From positions 243,170,430 through 243,234,429 of the forward strand of contig CM070874.1 in assembly GCA_036365515.1 (NCBI GenBank): a stretch of 64,000 nt of DNA, written 5' to 3'. The translations under genes were made by a program, and so were the position numbers. Every line of letters starts with the position of its first letter. The stretch's first letter is position 1. This stretch comes from Torymus aiolomorphi. Taxonomy: Eukaryota > Arthropoda > Insecta > Hymenoptera > Torymidae. This document shows positions 1 to 9,200 of the stretch, in pieces. Under the pieces are notes generated by a model. The model searched no databases. It was given only the letters and a program-made list of their open reading frames with translations, and had not been told where the DNA came from.

Positions 1-453
1 ACCGATCTTTCTCTCTTAATTGGTTTTTCCACTCTATCCAATAAATTAATTTCCTTTTCACACCTTCGTATTGTCCACGTTTTCTCTTCCCCCCCTTCAT
101 CATTCTTCGGTCGCTCTCTCTCTCTCTCGCACTCATACTATTTTCCAGCGTCGGTAACGCGGCGCTCGCGCAATAGATCCGCGACGTGCTGCCCTCGCTG
201 CAACGCGGTGGCTCCAGGCGTCACGACTCGCCTCGTTCCGGCAGCCAGCGCGTTGCTGCGCGGTTAGCACTTGAAATTTCAGTAACGAAACAGCGGACGT
301 TCACCTGGAATATCACTGCTTGCTATTGAAATTCTTAGAGGTCGTTGTATTTTCGCTATTTCCTCATTCAGTTGTATTAAGTTATATTCAATACATTTCG
401 TTTTTAATACATAAAATTTAGATTATTTTTGAACAAAAATACATAACGTAACA
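1..453 (-). repeat. 3' LTR of the errantivirus-like element (partial)
   Basis: Window base 1 aligns with base 11136 of the other LTR, and near-identity runs to the shared edge at 453 (element sense: TGTTACGTTATG). The LTR continues left of the window, so its full length is unknown. Differences from the right copy are scattered substitutions and a few short indels in a CT-rich tract, indicating a fairly recent but not brand-new insertion. It contains CT/GA-rich and GC-rich stretches in an otherwise AT-rich setting. Confidence 0.9.
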
Positions 454-466
454 ATATCCCCCTCTT
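454..466 (-). other. Polypurine tract of the errantivirus-like element
   Basis: In element sense AAGAGGGGGATAT directly precedes the TGTTACG start of the 3' LTR. A purine run at this exact place is the expected primer site for plus-strand DNA synthesis and fixes the LTR edge at 453. Confidence 0.75.
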
Positions 467-826
467 GTTTTGCTTGCCGCCCCGGCAAGTACTATAAATA
501 TACAATATAAATTATTGAAAATTTTGACGCGCTATAGGTTATTTGCATGTTGATAATGGAAGATTTTGTGAAGATATGTCCCTGCAATTTCAGTTGCTGT
601 AATCCTTCTTCTATCCGGAGTTTGTGATTGATAAAGGTCCAAAAAGTCCCGACGTTTGGGAAGTTTGTCGCTAACATGGAGAACAAGAAGGAGGAGCTCG
701 AGTAGCGAGAAAACTGCTAGTTCCTGTAGAGATTTTAGAGATTGTTCCAGGAGTCGATCAAGATAAACGTATATTGTTTATTACGCCTGTTCAGAGGTTG
801 TCTCCAGATCATTGGATAAATGTATT
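467..826 (-). other. 3' untranslated stretch between last accessory ORF and 3' LTR
   Basis: About 360 bp in which I see no convincing coding frame. A 64-codon open frame at 492-686 has no recognisable features. It may hold the 3' tail of the ORF5 transcript. Confidence 0.4.
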
Positions 827-1318
827 CTATAATCGATACCTTTTGGACGGCGGGCGGTAATCGGAGGAATGAGAATCATCTGTACCTAAATTCGACCTGG
901 ATCTTAATCTGTTTTGGCCTCGGAAAGCTAGTGATCTTTCCAAATATTGGTTGGCTATCCAACATCCTCCTGGTATGAAGATTAGCCTACTATATTGACA
1001 GTTCCGAGGATCTACAGCAGGGAACAACCAACCCTGGCCCCGAGGCACGATTATGCCATGGTTGTGAGATTGGGGCCATTCTGGGCACAGCATCATCAAG
1101 TTCTCGCTAGCTCTTTTGGCTATCTCCTCTGTTCCATAGGTAGCGAAAATGGAAAGGATCCCTGTTGTTTCTTGTATAAGTAAGGGTTCTTGCAAATTCC
1201 CATAAGTCCTGAGGTGATTTTCCATAACCTCTATTCCTTGATCCATGTAGCATAGGATGGCTACTTCTTTGGGGGTCGTTAGTGATACACACAGGATCTC
1301 AAGAGAGGTAGCGGCCAT
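827..1318 (-). CDS. Errantivirus accessory ORF5, 163 aa, unknown function
   Basis: This is the second extra ORF downstream of env. It starts at ATG 1318 in a good start context (GAAATGGCC), four bases after a splice-acceptor-like TTCTGTTATAG. I recognise no domain. The N-terminal half (about residues 1-75) looks globular and helical with hydrophobic and acidic residues. The middle contains GWLFP and RLIFIPGG stretches. The C-terminus is basic and serine-rich (RLRSRSN around residue 137, ending in SKRYRL), which could bind nucleic acid or act as a nuclear signal. No signal peptide or membrane segment is visible. The frame is intact, unlike the nearby integrase frame. It could be a regulatory or structural accessory protein, or a fast-evolving relict; function unknown. 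Confidence 0.6.
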   Translation of the reverse strand: MAATSLEILCVSLTTPKEVAILCYMDQGIEVMENHLRTYGNLQEPLLIQETTGILSIFATYGTEEIAKRASENLMMLCPEWPQSHNHGIIVPRGQGWLFPAVDPRNCQYSRLIFIPGGCWIANQYLERSLAFRGQNRLRSRSNLGTDDSHSSDYRPPSKRYRL

Positions 1319-1320
1319 TT

Positions 1321-1337
1321 CCTATAACAGAATTAAA
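1321..1337 (-). promoter_or_regulatory. Putative 3' splice site for ORF5 mRNA
   Basis: Element-sense TTTAATTCTGTTATAG ends with AG at 1323-1322, followed by GAA and the ORF5 ATG. The pyrimidine tract is moderate. Splicing here would remove an upstream ATG that lies just before the acceptor. The position mirrors those upstream of env and ORF4. Confidence 0.5.
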
Positions 1338-1473
1338 CATGGTTAAGGCAACTGCGTAGTTAAGCATATTCAGGTTTTTTTTTTTTTTTTTTTTTGCGGG
1401 AAAATGGAATGTACATTAGGGAAAAGTCGTCCAGCAGAAGAGATGGTGTTAGTAGTTATTTACATGTGGTTAA

Positions 1474-2229
1474 TTAATGTAGTCCTAAGAGGTCGTCCGT
1501 TTGAGAGGTCCCGGCAGATTTTATAGCACGTTGGCGCTCGTAGGTCCTTTCATGTAAGGTGTAATTCCTGCGGTCGATTTCTAAACCACAGGTAGGATGC
1601 GTTATCTTCATGACGTACACTGTACGGGCGTATTGGCGTTGTGCCGGTATGGCATGATAGCGCACGTCGCTTTGCTGAAGCGCTCGCCGAGCGGAGTCTT
1701 CCTGGTGAGATTTAACGAATCCATGAGATAGCCGACCCTTGCGATCGAGGATGGTATTGCAGTATTCCATTATACCAAATTTGGCGAAATGATTGAAAAA
1801 TAATTCTTCCTGTTCCTGTTTAATCGTGGTCGGGTCTTTATCTCCTTCGATCCTTGACCAAGGTATTTGGCAAAAGTGACGAGTTTTCTCCGTCAATTCT
1901 GAGGGCTCCGGCGATCGATGACGCTTCCGGTTGACAACGTGGACTTGCGACATTAGCCGCGGTGAAGGGCTGTTGGACACGAGTTCGCTGGTCGGTTTGA
2001 TGTCTAATGAGTCCTCTAACAACCACAGATCCTTATATTGTTCGGCTACCTCCACATCTTGTTTATTTTTGAAAATGATTTTGGCTGTTTGAGTGGTGAG
2101 GCTTTCGGCTGTTATTTGTACCATAATGATAGGTCCGGCCTGCTTAAAGCAGGTGATAAGTCCATCAAGTCTGAGGTCCTTATTAAAGGTCACATTGAAG
2201 TCCGAGGGATTCGAGGTCAAGGAGGCCAT
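1474..2229 (-). CDS. Errantivirus accessory ORF4, 251 aa, tandem RRM-like RNA-binding protein
   Basis: Two segments read like RNA-recognition motifs. Residues 10-76 follow a strand-helix-strand-strand-helix-strand pattern (FNVTF; LDGLITCFKQAG; PIIMVQI; TAKIIFKN; DVEVAEQY). Residues 138-200 resemble a second one: EELFFNHFAKFG, then NTILDRKG, an RNP1-like GFVKS near 170-174, and EDSARRALQQ. A serine/proline linker between them carries a basic NRKRHRSPEP patch near 100-109. The start is ATG 2229, seven bases after a strong splice-acceptor-like sequence. No membrane segment is present. By family knowledge RRMs bind single-stranded RNA, so a role in viral RNA export, splicing control or packaging is plausible, but this is inference. 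RRM proteins are not a standard errantivirus gene, and capture from a host is one explanation. The frame is intact. Confidence 0.65.
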   Translation of the reverse strand: MASLTSNPSDFNVTFNKDLRLDGLITCFKQAGPIIMVQITAESLTTQTAKIIFKNKQDVEVAEQYKDLWLLEDSLDIKPTSELVSNSPSPRLMSQVHVVNRKRHRSPEPSELTEKTRHFCQIPWSRIEGDKDPTTIKQEQEELFFNHFAKFGIMEYCNTILDRKGRLSHGFVKSHQEDSARRALQQSDVRYHAIPAQRQYARTVYVMKITHPTCGLEIDRRNYTLHERTYERQRAIKSAGTSQTDDLLGLH

Positions 2230-2235
2230 GTCCGA

Positions 2236-2253
2236 GCTGAAAGGGAAAGATGG
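2236..2253 (-). promoter_or_regulatory. Putative 3' splice site for ORF4 mRNA
   Basis: Element-sense ATCTTTCCCTTTCAG has AG at 2238-2237 after an almost pure pyrimidine tract, then CTCGGAC and the ORF4 ATG at 2229. This is a textbook acceptor placed exactly before the accessory start codon. Confidence 0.65.
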
Positions 2254-2393
2254 GGTTAGTCAATCTCAGCCAATTGGGGTGGAAGGGCGGGGTACATCAA
2301 GGCTGGAGTTGATACTGCCCTAGAAGGCATGGGTTGGAGAGCTACATAGGTGAGAGGGATTTGAGGAGCTATTGGATTGACTTCATTCCTTTC

Positions 2394-4301
2394 CTACAGT
2401 CGATTTCTGATTCCCCCTCTCTTGCGAATTAGAAGGAAAGCTACCGCCGCTGTGAGAGCTATTATACCTTGGGCAGCTATACCTCCATATACCAAATTAT
2501 GGGTAAAAGTAGTAGTTCTCGTGTGGGCCCCTATTTCTTTCATATGAGAGACGATGTTGTCCAAATTTTCTGTTTTCCTCGTGGCCAGTGGGTAAGGTAT
2601 ATTCTCTTCTGGGTCTTGGGATCTAGTGATGTTGATATGGTGCCACAACTCAGGGCGTATATCTGTTATATTTAATCTCATCTCTGGTTCGTAGATGTAT
2701 TGAGTTTTCGTTGTGCGGTCTTCGTTACCTGACAGTTCTACTGAGGTAGCTCTAGTAGAACAGCCATTGGCCATCCGTAGAATGCCCATACCTTTGAGGG
2801 TGGGGGTATAATAACTTTCTCCGGGGCATGTGATTCTGATGGTCTCTTCCTTAGGTAAAGAGTACAACCAACTTCCATCCATCTCCAGATATTTCCATTG
2901 GGGCGGTGACAAGGTAGAAATCATTATCTCACATGATCTTAGCGCATCCGGGTGTGGGTTTAAGAGTAGCTCAAGTTCGCACTCTTTCTGCCCGGTGACC
3001 AAAGATATCGGACCCTTGGCGGCACAAACACGCCCGTAGTGTGTTGGCATGCAGCTTCGCAGGTGTTCGTCATCCATTTTTAAATATGTCTGTAGGTCCC
3101 TTCTTATGGCTAAGTAAGGGTATGTTCGTGCTACATATGCTATCCCTAAACTTTGATTATGAGCTTGTTGGGGAATACCTATGGGGTGGAGTTTGTATAA
3201 CTCATAGCTCGCTCTTTCTGTCAGAGATATTGCTAGATAGATTAGAATTCTTTCTTGATGAAAGGTGGCGTCCAATGTCGCAATTCTAGCTATTTCCTCT
3301 GCACGGAGGTGGTGTAATGGCATTGGTAAAGTTCGATCCTCTCCCATCTGCTGGATATCCAAAGCAATCCGATGGAGCATATCGTGGTGCATTAATCGGG
3401 GATGCAGTTTCCGATCAGTTATGGTATTGAGAATATCGCCGAGCTGGCGGTTGCAATATATCAGGTGGTCTAACTTTGCTTCAATCTGACGGGGGAACGC
3501 GGTAAAATCCCAAGTGATGTGATTGTCATTTGCTCCTTGGGCGAGAGAATTCATGTTGGTATTAAGAGCTATTTCCATCTTCTTGATTAAGGAGCGATGT
3601 GACGCCGTAATATTATAAAGCTCTTCAAGGCCGGCAGAAAGGAGGTGAGTTTTCTCCGTCGAAAGTTTTACAAGATTCTTTTGGTCCTGAAACAATTGGT
3701 CGATATTTTTATTAATCAGGTCAGCATCGTCAGTGGTGATTAGACCAAAAAGACTTTTGCTTATACTGCCGACAATGCCAAGGGGAGCCATTCTCTTTGC
3801 GCGGATGTCCTTTATGGGGGAGGGGATCTCCATTTCCCTGGCATCTATATGAGCCGCTACTCTTCGGATGTCATCGTGTACGTGTTGGAGCGTCTTTAGC
3901 TTGATTTCGATGAGTTCTTGGTTGAGAGCAGCCTGACAATGCTTGGCGTCGAAATGAGCAATGCACTGCTTCAGTTGTTCATCGTAACTACGAGTGGGAC
4001 CATGTTCCTTAAGAAAGGTTTGCAAATCCAGGTGGATTATCACTTTCCAGCTCCCTTTCCGGATCCTGATCGAGGGCAATTTGTCATAGTAAATACCAGG
4101 ATTGGAGGTGATCGGAGACAGCTCGTAGTGGACTCCTGTCGCGGTGACCATCCATAGAGTCGACAGAAGGAACGTGAAACAACGAAGTATAGCACACATT
4201 CTGAAAGAAAACAGGCATAGGTCAGATAACCTGTCGATGGTTATTAGTTTAGATACTCTGGATATAAGGAAGGATAAAAGGGGAGGAATTCCAAAGGACA
4301 T
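2394..4301 (-). CDS. env: Envelope glycoprotein, baculovirus F-like, up to 635 aa
   Basis: The frame is uninterrupted. It overlaps the integrase stop as TAATG at 4301, but the better start is Met35 (4199), which begins a signal peptide (CAILRCFTFLLSTLW) and lies one base after a splice-acceptor-like TTTTCTTTCAG. A furin-type RAKR site at residues 167-170 is followed by a glycine-rich hydrophobic fusion-peptide-like stretch (PLGIVGSISKSLFG), the arrangement of insect errantivirus Env and baculovirus F proteins. A long ectodomain with many cysteines follows. A C-terminal membrane segment (about 603-625) ends in a short basic tail (RKRGG). The length fits full-length insect Env. It probably mediates membrane fusion; whether it is expressed is unknown. 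Confidence 0.88.
   Translation of the reverse strand: MSFGIPPLLSFLISRVSKLITIDRLSDLCLFSFRMCAILRCFTFLLSTLWMVTATGVHYELSPITSNPGIYYDKLPSIRIRKGSWKVIIHLDLQTFLKEHGPTRSYDEQLKQCIAHFDAKHCQAALNQELIEIKLKTLQHVHDDIRRVAAHIDAREMEIPSPIKDIRAKRMAPLGIVGSISKSLFGLITTDDADLINKNIDQLFQDQKNLVKLSTEKTHLLSAGLEELYNITASHRSLIKKMEIALNTNMNSLAQGANDNHITWDFTAFPRQIEAKLDHLIYCNRQLGDILNTITDRKLHPRLMHHDMLHRIALDIQQMGEDRTLPMPLHHLRAEEIARIATLDATFHQERILIYLAISLTERASYELYKLHPIGIPQQAHNQSLGIAYVARTYPYLAIRRDLQTYLKMDDEHLRSCMPTHYGRVCAAKGPISLVTGQKECELELLLNPHPDALRSCEIMISTLSPPQWKYLEMDGSWLYSLPKEETIRITCPGESYYTPTLKGMGILRMANGCSTRATSVELSGNEDRTTKTQYIYEPEMRLNITDIRPELWHHINITRSQDPEENIPYPLATRKTENLDNIVSHMKEIGAHTRTTTFTHNLVYGGIAAQGIIALTAAVAFLLIRKRGGIRNRL
4200..4216 (-). 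promoter_or_regulatory. Putative 3' splice site for env mRNA
   Basis: Element-sense CCTGTTTTCTTTCAG has AG at 4202-4201, immediately before AATGTG, in which the ATG at 4199 opens the signal peptide. Errantivirus env is known to be made from a spliced subgenomic RNA, so this site is expected. It also gives a model for the acceptors before ORF4 and ORF5. Confidence 0.7.
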
Positions 4302-6226
4302 TAATTTGACTCAGAACTGTCCAAGGGCGGGACGACCTTTAATTTGTCAATATGTTTTCGGATAGTTTTTCCATTGGGAAGTTCTAGGAGCACATTATTT
4401 CTACCCAATATCTCCTTGATTTTTAGAGGCTTGTTATAATAACTATCAAATTTGGACACCCTGGGCTCTCGTCTAACCCATGCGTAATCACCTACCGACC
4501 CTTTTAGGGGTTTGATCTTTCGGTCGTAGCGCTCTTTGGGTTTTTCCTTAGCCCTAATCTGATTCTCCCCAGCTATAATTTGGAGTTCACCCAATCGGGT
4601 AATCAGATCTTGCAGGTACAGGTTATAAGTTCGCAGTTGTTCCGCCGCGGGGATGCGGGTGGGGAACCTTGCCAATCGACCGTACACAAGTTCGAATAGT
4701 ATAAAGTTGGTACTGGCATGAACACTGGTGTTATACGTGAATGTAGCAAATGGCGTGAGATTGTCCCAATCGTCGTACTTCTCCGAATAGGCTCTCACAA
4801 AATCCATCAACGGGGCGTGGCTTCGCTCTAGAGAACCGTTAGTTTGAGGGTGATAACCAGACGTGGTAAGGTGGTGGATTCGGAACAGGCGCATCAATCC
4901 TTCGACGATTTCGGACAGAAAACTAGTTCCTCTGTCAGATAAGATGGCTCTTGGGGCTCCAAATTGGCAAATCAGGTATTTGGCAAGCGTGTCGGCGATG
5001 GTTGAAGCTTTGAGGTTGGGAATAGGTATTCCAATAAGGTACTTTGTTAAGTTACACTGCATTGTCAGTAGATGACAATTTCCTCTGGGGGTTGTACGCA
5101 GTTTTCCTACGGTGTCGATGGAAACCTTGTCGAAGGTCTCAATTGGAGTATCTGTGATAATCATGGGTTCCCGTGTTTTGATCCTTTCTATCTTTTTCTC
5201 CTGGCAACTTGGACATCGGCGGATGTAATCCAAGATGTCATTCCTCATGCCAGGCCAATAGTATCTCTCCCGGATTTTCTGGTAAGTTTGGTTGACTCCC
5301 TTATGCCCACCTATAGGACTATCATGGAGAGTTTCGATAATCTGTTTTCTCTCTTCTGGGAAGGGCAATTCTACCTTACCGTAACATACCGTGACAGTAG
5401 TCTGAGTTTCACCAAAAATGCTTATTAATAATTCGGTGAACAACCCAGGATCCATATCATCTATCAGATCTCCTCGCCGAGATACATGGAAACTTGTTAG
5501 GTTTTTCCTCAGAAGTATGGTTTTAAAATCTTTGAGAGTCCGTTTCAATTGTGCGCAATCCAGAGGGTCATAATGCCTTTCCTTAACAATTAAGGAAAAC
5601 ACATTATGGTTTTTGAAAGGTGTGGTCAATATCTGCCCCAGCTTAGGTTTTTTGCCCTTCAGGGTTTTAGGCTCGATTGCTCCAATTTCGCTGAGGAGGC
5701 GTCCCACGGAAGTAACTATCTCGCAATCTCTAGAGATGAAATGGACAATATTATCTCATTTATACGTGAGGCATTGTCGAGACGTGCTTACGTTATTCTT
5801 TAGTCTTGGCGGGGTTACTGGGTGGTTTCCTATTTCAGAGCTTGAGCTGTCGGATGGCACTTGCATAAGTGAGCTTTGGGCATCACTTACATATTGGTTC
5901 AGAGGAGCCTGTTGTTGGTACATGGATAGAAACAGTCCCAGAGTATCGGTCGGAGGTTGATTAAAATCCAGCCTAATGGGAGTAGAGCTATCCCCTTTCT
6001 CATTTTCTTCCTGGATCTCTTCTAAGTTGGGAAAGTGTACAGACCGACGGTTCGGTGCTTCCGTCTTGGGAGTACTTTTAGCCGTAGGGGTACTGGGTTC
6101 GATAGACGATAGTCGAGAGGGTGGTGGAACCCCATCTCTCTCCATATTTTTGTCGGATTCGCTAGTCGCATCTTCACGACTGCATTCATTGAGTCTTTTG
6201 TACCATTTCCTGAATCCTTTCCACCA
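4301..6226 (-). pseudogene. pol: Pol C-terminal part: linker plus integrase, broken by frameshift and TGA
   Basis: The frame is open from 6226, overlapping the end of the upstream pol frame by about 40 bp in a different phase (a +1-type shift). It carries a proline/serine-rich linker, is stopped by TGA at 5756-5758, and continues in the same frame to TAA at 4301-4303. After the stop come a Gypsy-type N-terminal domain, an HHCC zinc-binding module (LHDSPIGGHKG ... RRCPSCQ) and a DDE core (SIDTVG; LSDRGTSF; NGSLERSH). The C-terminal domain includes VGDYAWVRR. The integrase core looks intact from about 5707, but the stop would cut it from the rest of Pol unless read through or reinitiated. Both breaks lie in or next to the disordered linker, so decay is the simplest reading. 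Confidence 0.85.
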
Positions 6227-9200
6227 TCACTGAGTCATCCATGGTGACTGGGTCTATGGGATCCATCTCGTCTAGGATGGATTGCATGTTTCCATCCACC
6301 TTGTCTCCATCAGAGAAGTGTGCCGGGAGAATTATTATCTCTTCATCGTCTTCTTCTAGCTCAGCCCTGTCTTGGTGCAATTGCAAGCTCTCTTTAAATT
6401 TTCGCGCTGATTGTAGCACTTCTTCTTTTGACAGAGTAGTGTGTCTTGTTTCATTACTTGATTCGCTATCTTGAGCAACGGTAACCTCGATTTTCTTGTC
6501 TCTGGCGGATATTTCCGAATCATGATCGGTCTCTTCCTTCTCATAATTGGATGCATTCTCTGCGTCATCGGTGTCCGTTTCTTCGACTCTCAGACAGCTC
6601 CGTCGGGGATCATAAATGGGAGATCGGCCATCGGTATCAGAGTCTTCGGATTCGATTCCCGTAGACGAGAGAAGTGCACCAGGAGAGCGGGTGAAAGAAG
6701 GGTCTAATGATATATCTACCCGTGGTTTGGCCGGGTTGTGAACCGTCTTCGAGGGTGGAATCTCGTTGGGCGCACAGGGTTCACGTCCGTTCCCGTTAGA
6801 TGTTCCCGCTCTGGCTTTAAGAGCCTCCGTATTTGACTTTCCAGATTCGGATGGTTTAGATTTATCCTTAGAGCCAACACTATCTTCAGCTTTGAGGGCT
6901 AATTTTCCACGCGTCCGTTGCGCCACAATACTGTGATTTAACGTCGGGGCTACCTTGCGAGTTTTGGATCCAACAGGTCTCCCACGCCCTTTTTGAGCAG
7001 CCGTTCCAGTTGTGAGAGGTTGCGGGGCTGATGGAAGTCGTGGTCGAGACGACCGTCCTCCTGATGATCTCACCGGGGGTGTGAGTAATCGTTGAGGGGC
7101 TTGGTTGCTCCCTCGAGCTGTTGGTGTTTTACGCTCCTCGAGGATCATAACTCGTATCCTAGAGAGACTTTGGTTAATGTCCTCTTCAGATGGTTCTTCC
7201 ACAGGGTTCCGAGAGAGGGCGTCCGCATTACAGTTTAATTTTCCCGGTTTGTACTTAAAAGTGTACTCATAACCAGTGAATTTAAACATCCATCTCATAA
7301 GGCGCTGGCCGGAATCTTTCCGACTATGCATCCAATTTAATGGCTCGTGATCTGCAACCAAAGCAAATTTTCGGCATAGAAGGTACGGGCGGAAATGGTT
7401 GAAGGCGTACAACACAGCGAGACATTCTTTCTCAGTCGTGCTGTAATTGCGTTCAGCCTTGTTAAGTGTCCGAGAGTGGTATGCTACTGGATACTTTGAC
7501 CCGTCCTGGACTTGACTCAACACGGCACCAATAGCTTCGTCGGAGGCATCGGTAGTTAACATAAATGGTTTGGCAAAATCGGGAAATAATAGAATTGGTT
7601 CATTGCACAAGCGTTCCTTGAGGGCATTGAAAGCTATTCCTTGTGGTTCTTCCCAATTAAATTCCTGATCCTTTTTCAGGAGATCATATAAAGGTTTCGC
7701 GATTTTGGCATAGTCCTTAATAAATCTCCTATAATAACCCGTGAGACCTAAAAATTCTCTGATATTTCGCACGCCCTTCGGCTGAGGAAATTGCCTCACC
7801 GCCTTTACCTTTTCCGGATCTGGTTCAACTCCACGTTCACTGATTATATGGCCTAGGAACGCAACCTCTTTACGCAAGAAATGAACCTTTTCAGGTTGCA
7901 GGACGAGATAAGTATAGGCGAGACGGGAAAAGAATTGTCTCACTCTTTTATCATGGTCTGCGAGGGTTCGGGCATGGATGATAACATCGTCCATGTATAC
8001 AAGGGTTTCCTTGCAATCAAGCCCCCTCTTAATCTGGTTCATGAGACGCTGGAATGTTGCAGGGGCATTTCTAAGTTCCATAAGCATCCTTTTGTATTCG
8101 TAGTGACCTCCCGGAGTCGAGAACGCTGTCATCCATTGGTCTTCGGGAGCCATTTTGATCTGGTGAAAACCAGAGGCAAGATCGAAGACGGAAAAGTACA
8201 TTGCCCCACCGAGTTGGTCGAGAATGTCTGTAATGTTCGGGAGGGGGTATGCGTCCCCTATGGTTTGTTGGTTTAATTCACGAAAGTCGACTACCATTCT
8301 CCAACGTAGATTTCCCTGAGCATCTGGTTTCTTTGGAACGATCCAAATTGGCGAATTACTCGGACTGTTCGATGGTACAATAATTCCTTCCATAAGCTTT
8401 TTCTGGATATCTTTTTCGATAAAATCCTTATGTACTAAAGGATGTCGGTATTGCTTTGTATTTACAGATAAATTGTTTTCCAAGGGAATACGATGTTCTA
8501 CTGCATTAGTGCAGGGTAGCGGATCCCCAGGCAGTAGAAAGATATGTGGAAAGTCCTCAAGAAGTTTTTCCACGCTTCCCTTTTCTTCATCATTGAGATG
8601 TTTCATCTGAATGATGTCGCGCAGTATTCGCACGCGAGCATCTCGGTCTACTACGGGATTATCTGCTTTTACGGGAATGTCCTCTTCGGCTCCGGGCTCA
8701 AAGTCCAATGCAGCATATTCAAAAGAAATGAGTTCCTTGGCATCAACTTCGATGGAAACGTCTTCATTTCGGGTATTAATGGCCATCACATGACAAAATC
8801 CGTTCTCCTGGACCTTGACGATACCATCGCCGAGGTATACATCCTCATAACCGACATCTATCCGAGGCAAGTATCCTTCAGATAGATCTTTATTTACAGC
8901 TTCTAATTGAATGATTTTCCGAGACCGACGAGGGATCGTATACATAATTTTAGCAGGAGATGGAGGAGTGTATGTCGATTCTTGAATTGTGTTCGGCGGA
9001 GCATCTTCCCCGAGTAGGATGTTTCTCGTGAGGATACTCAACGTTTCCTCCTCTACATTTTCCTTCTCCACTATATGATGTCCCTCACTGGATCCGATAA
9101 TCTTGATATCAGCCTCTTCGCCTATACTCTGGCCCGTATGGGGGTTGATAAAAGGGATAGGGTGCATGACATCTCCGCTTATCATCAACGTATTATAGTG

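Noticed and set aside
6186..6226. Programmed frameshift between Pol frames
   Set aside because: The shift is of +1 type in a disordered linker, no slippery heptamer was recognised, and a nearby TGA already shows decay.
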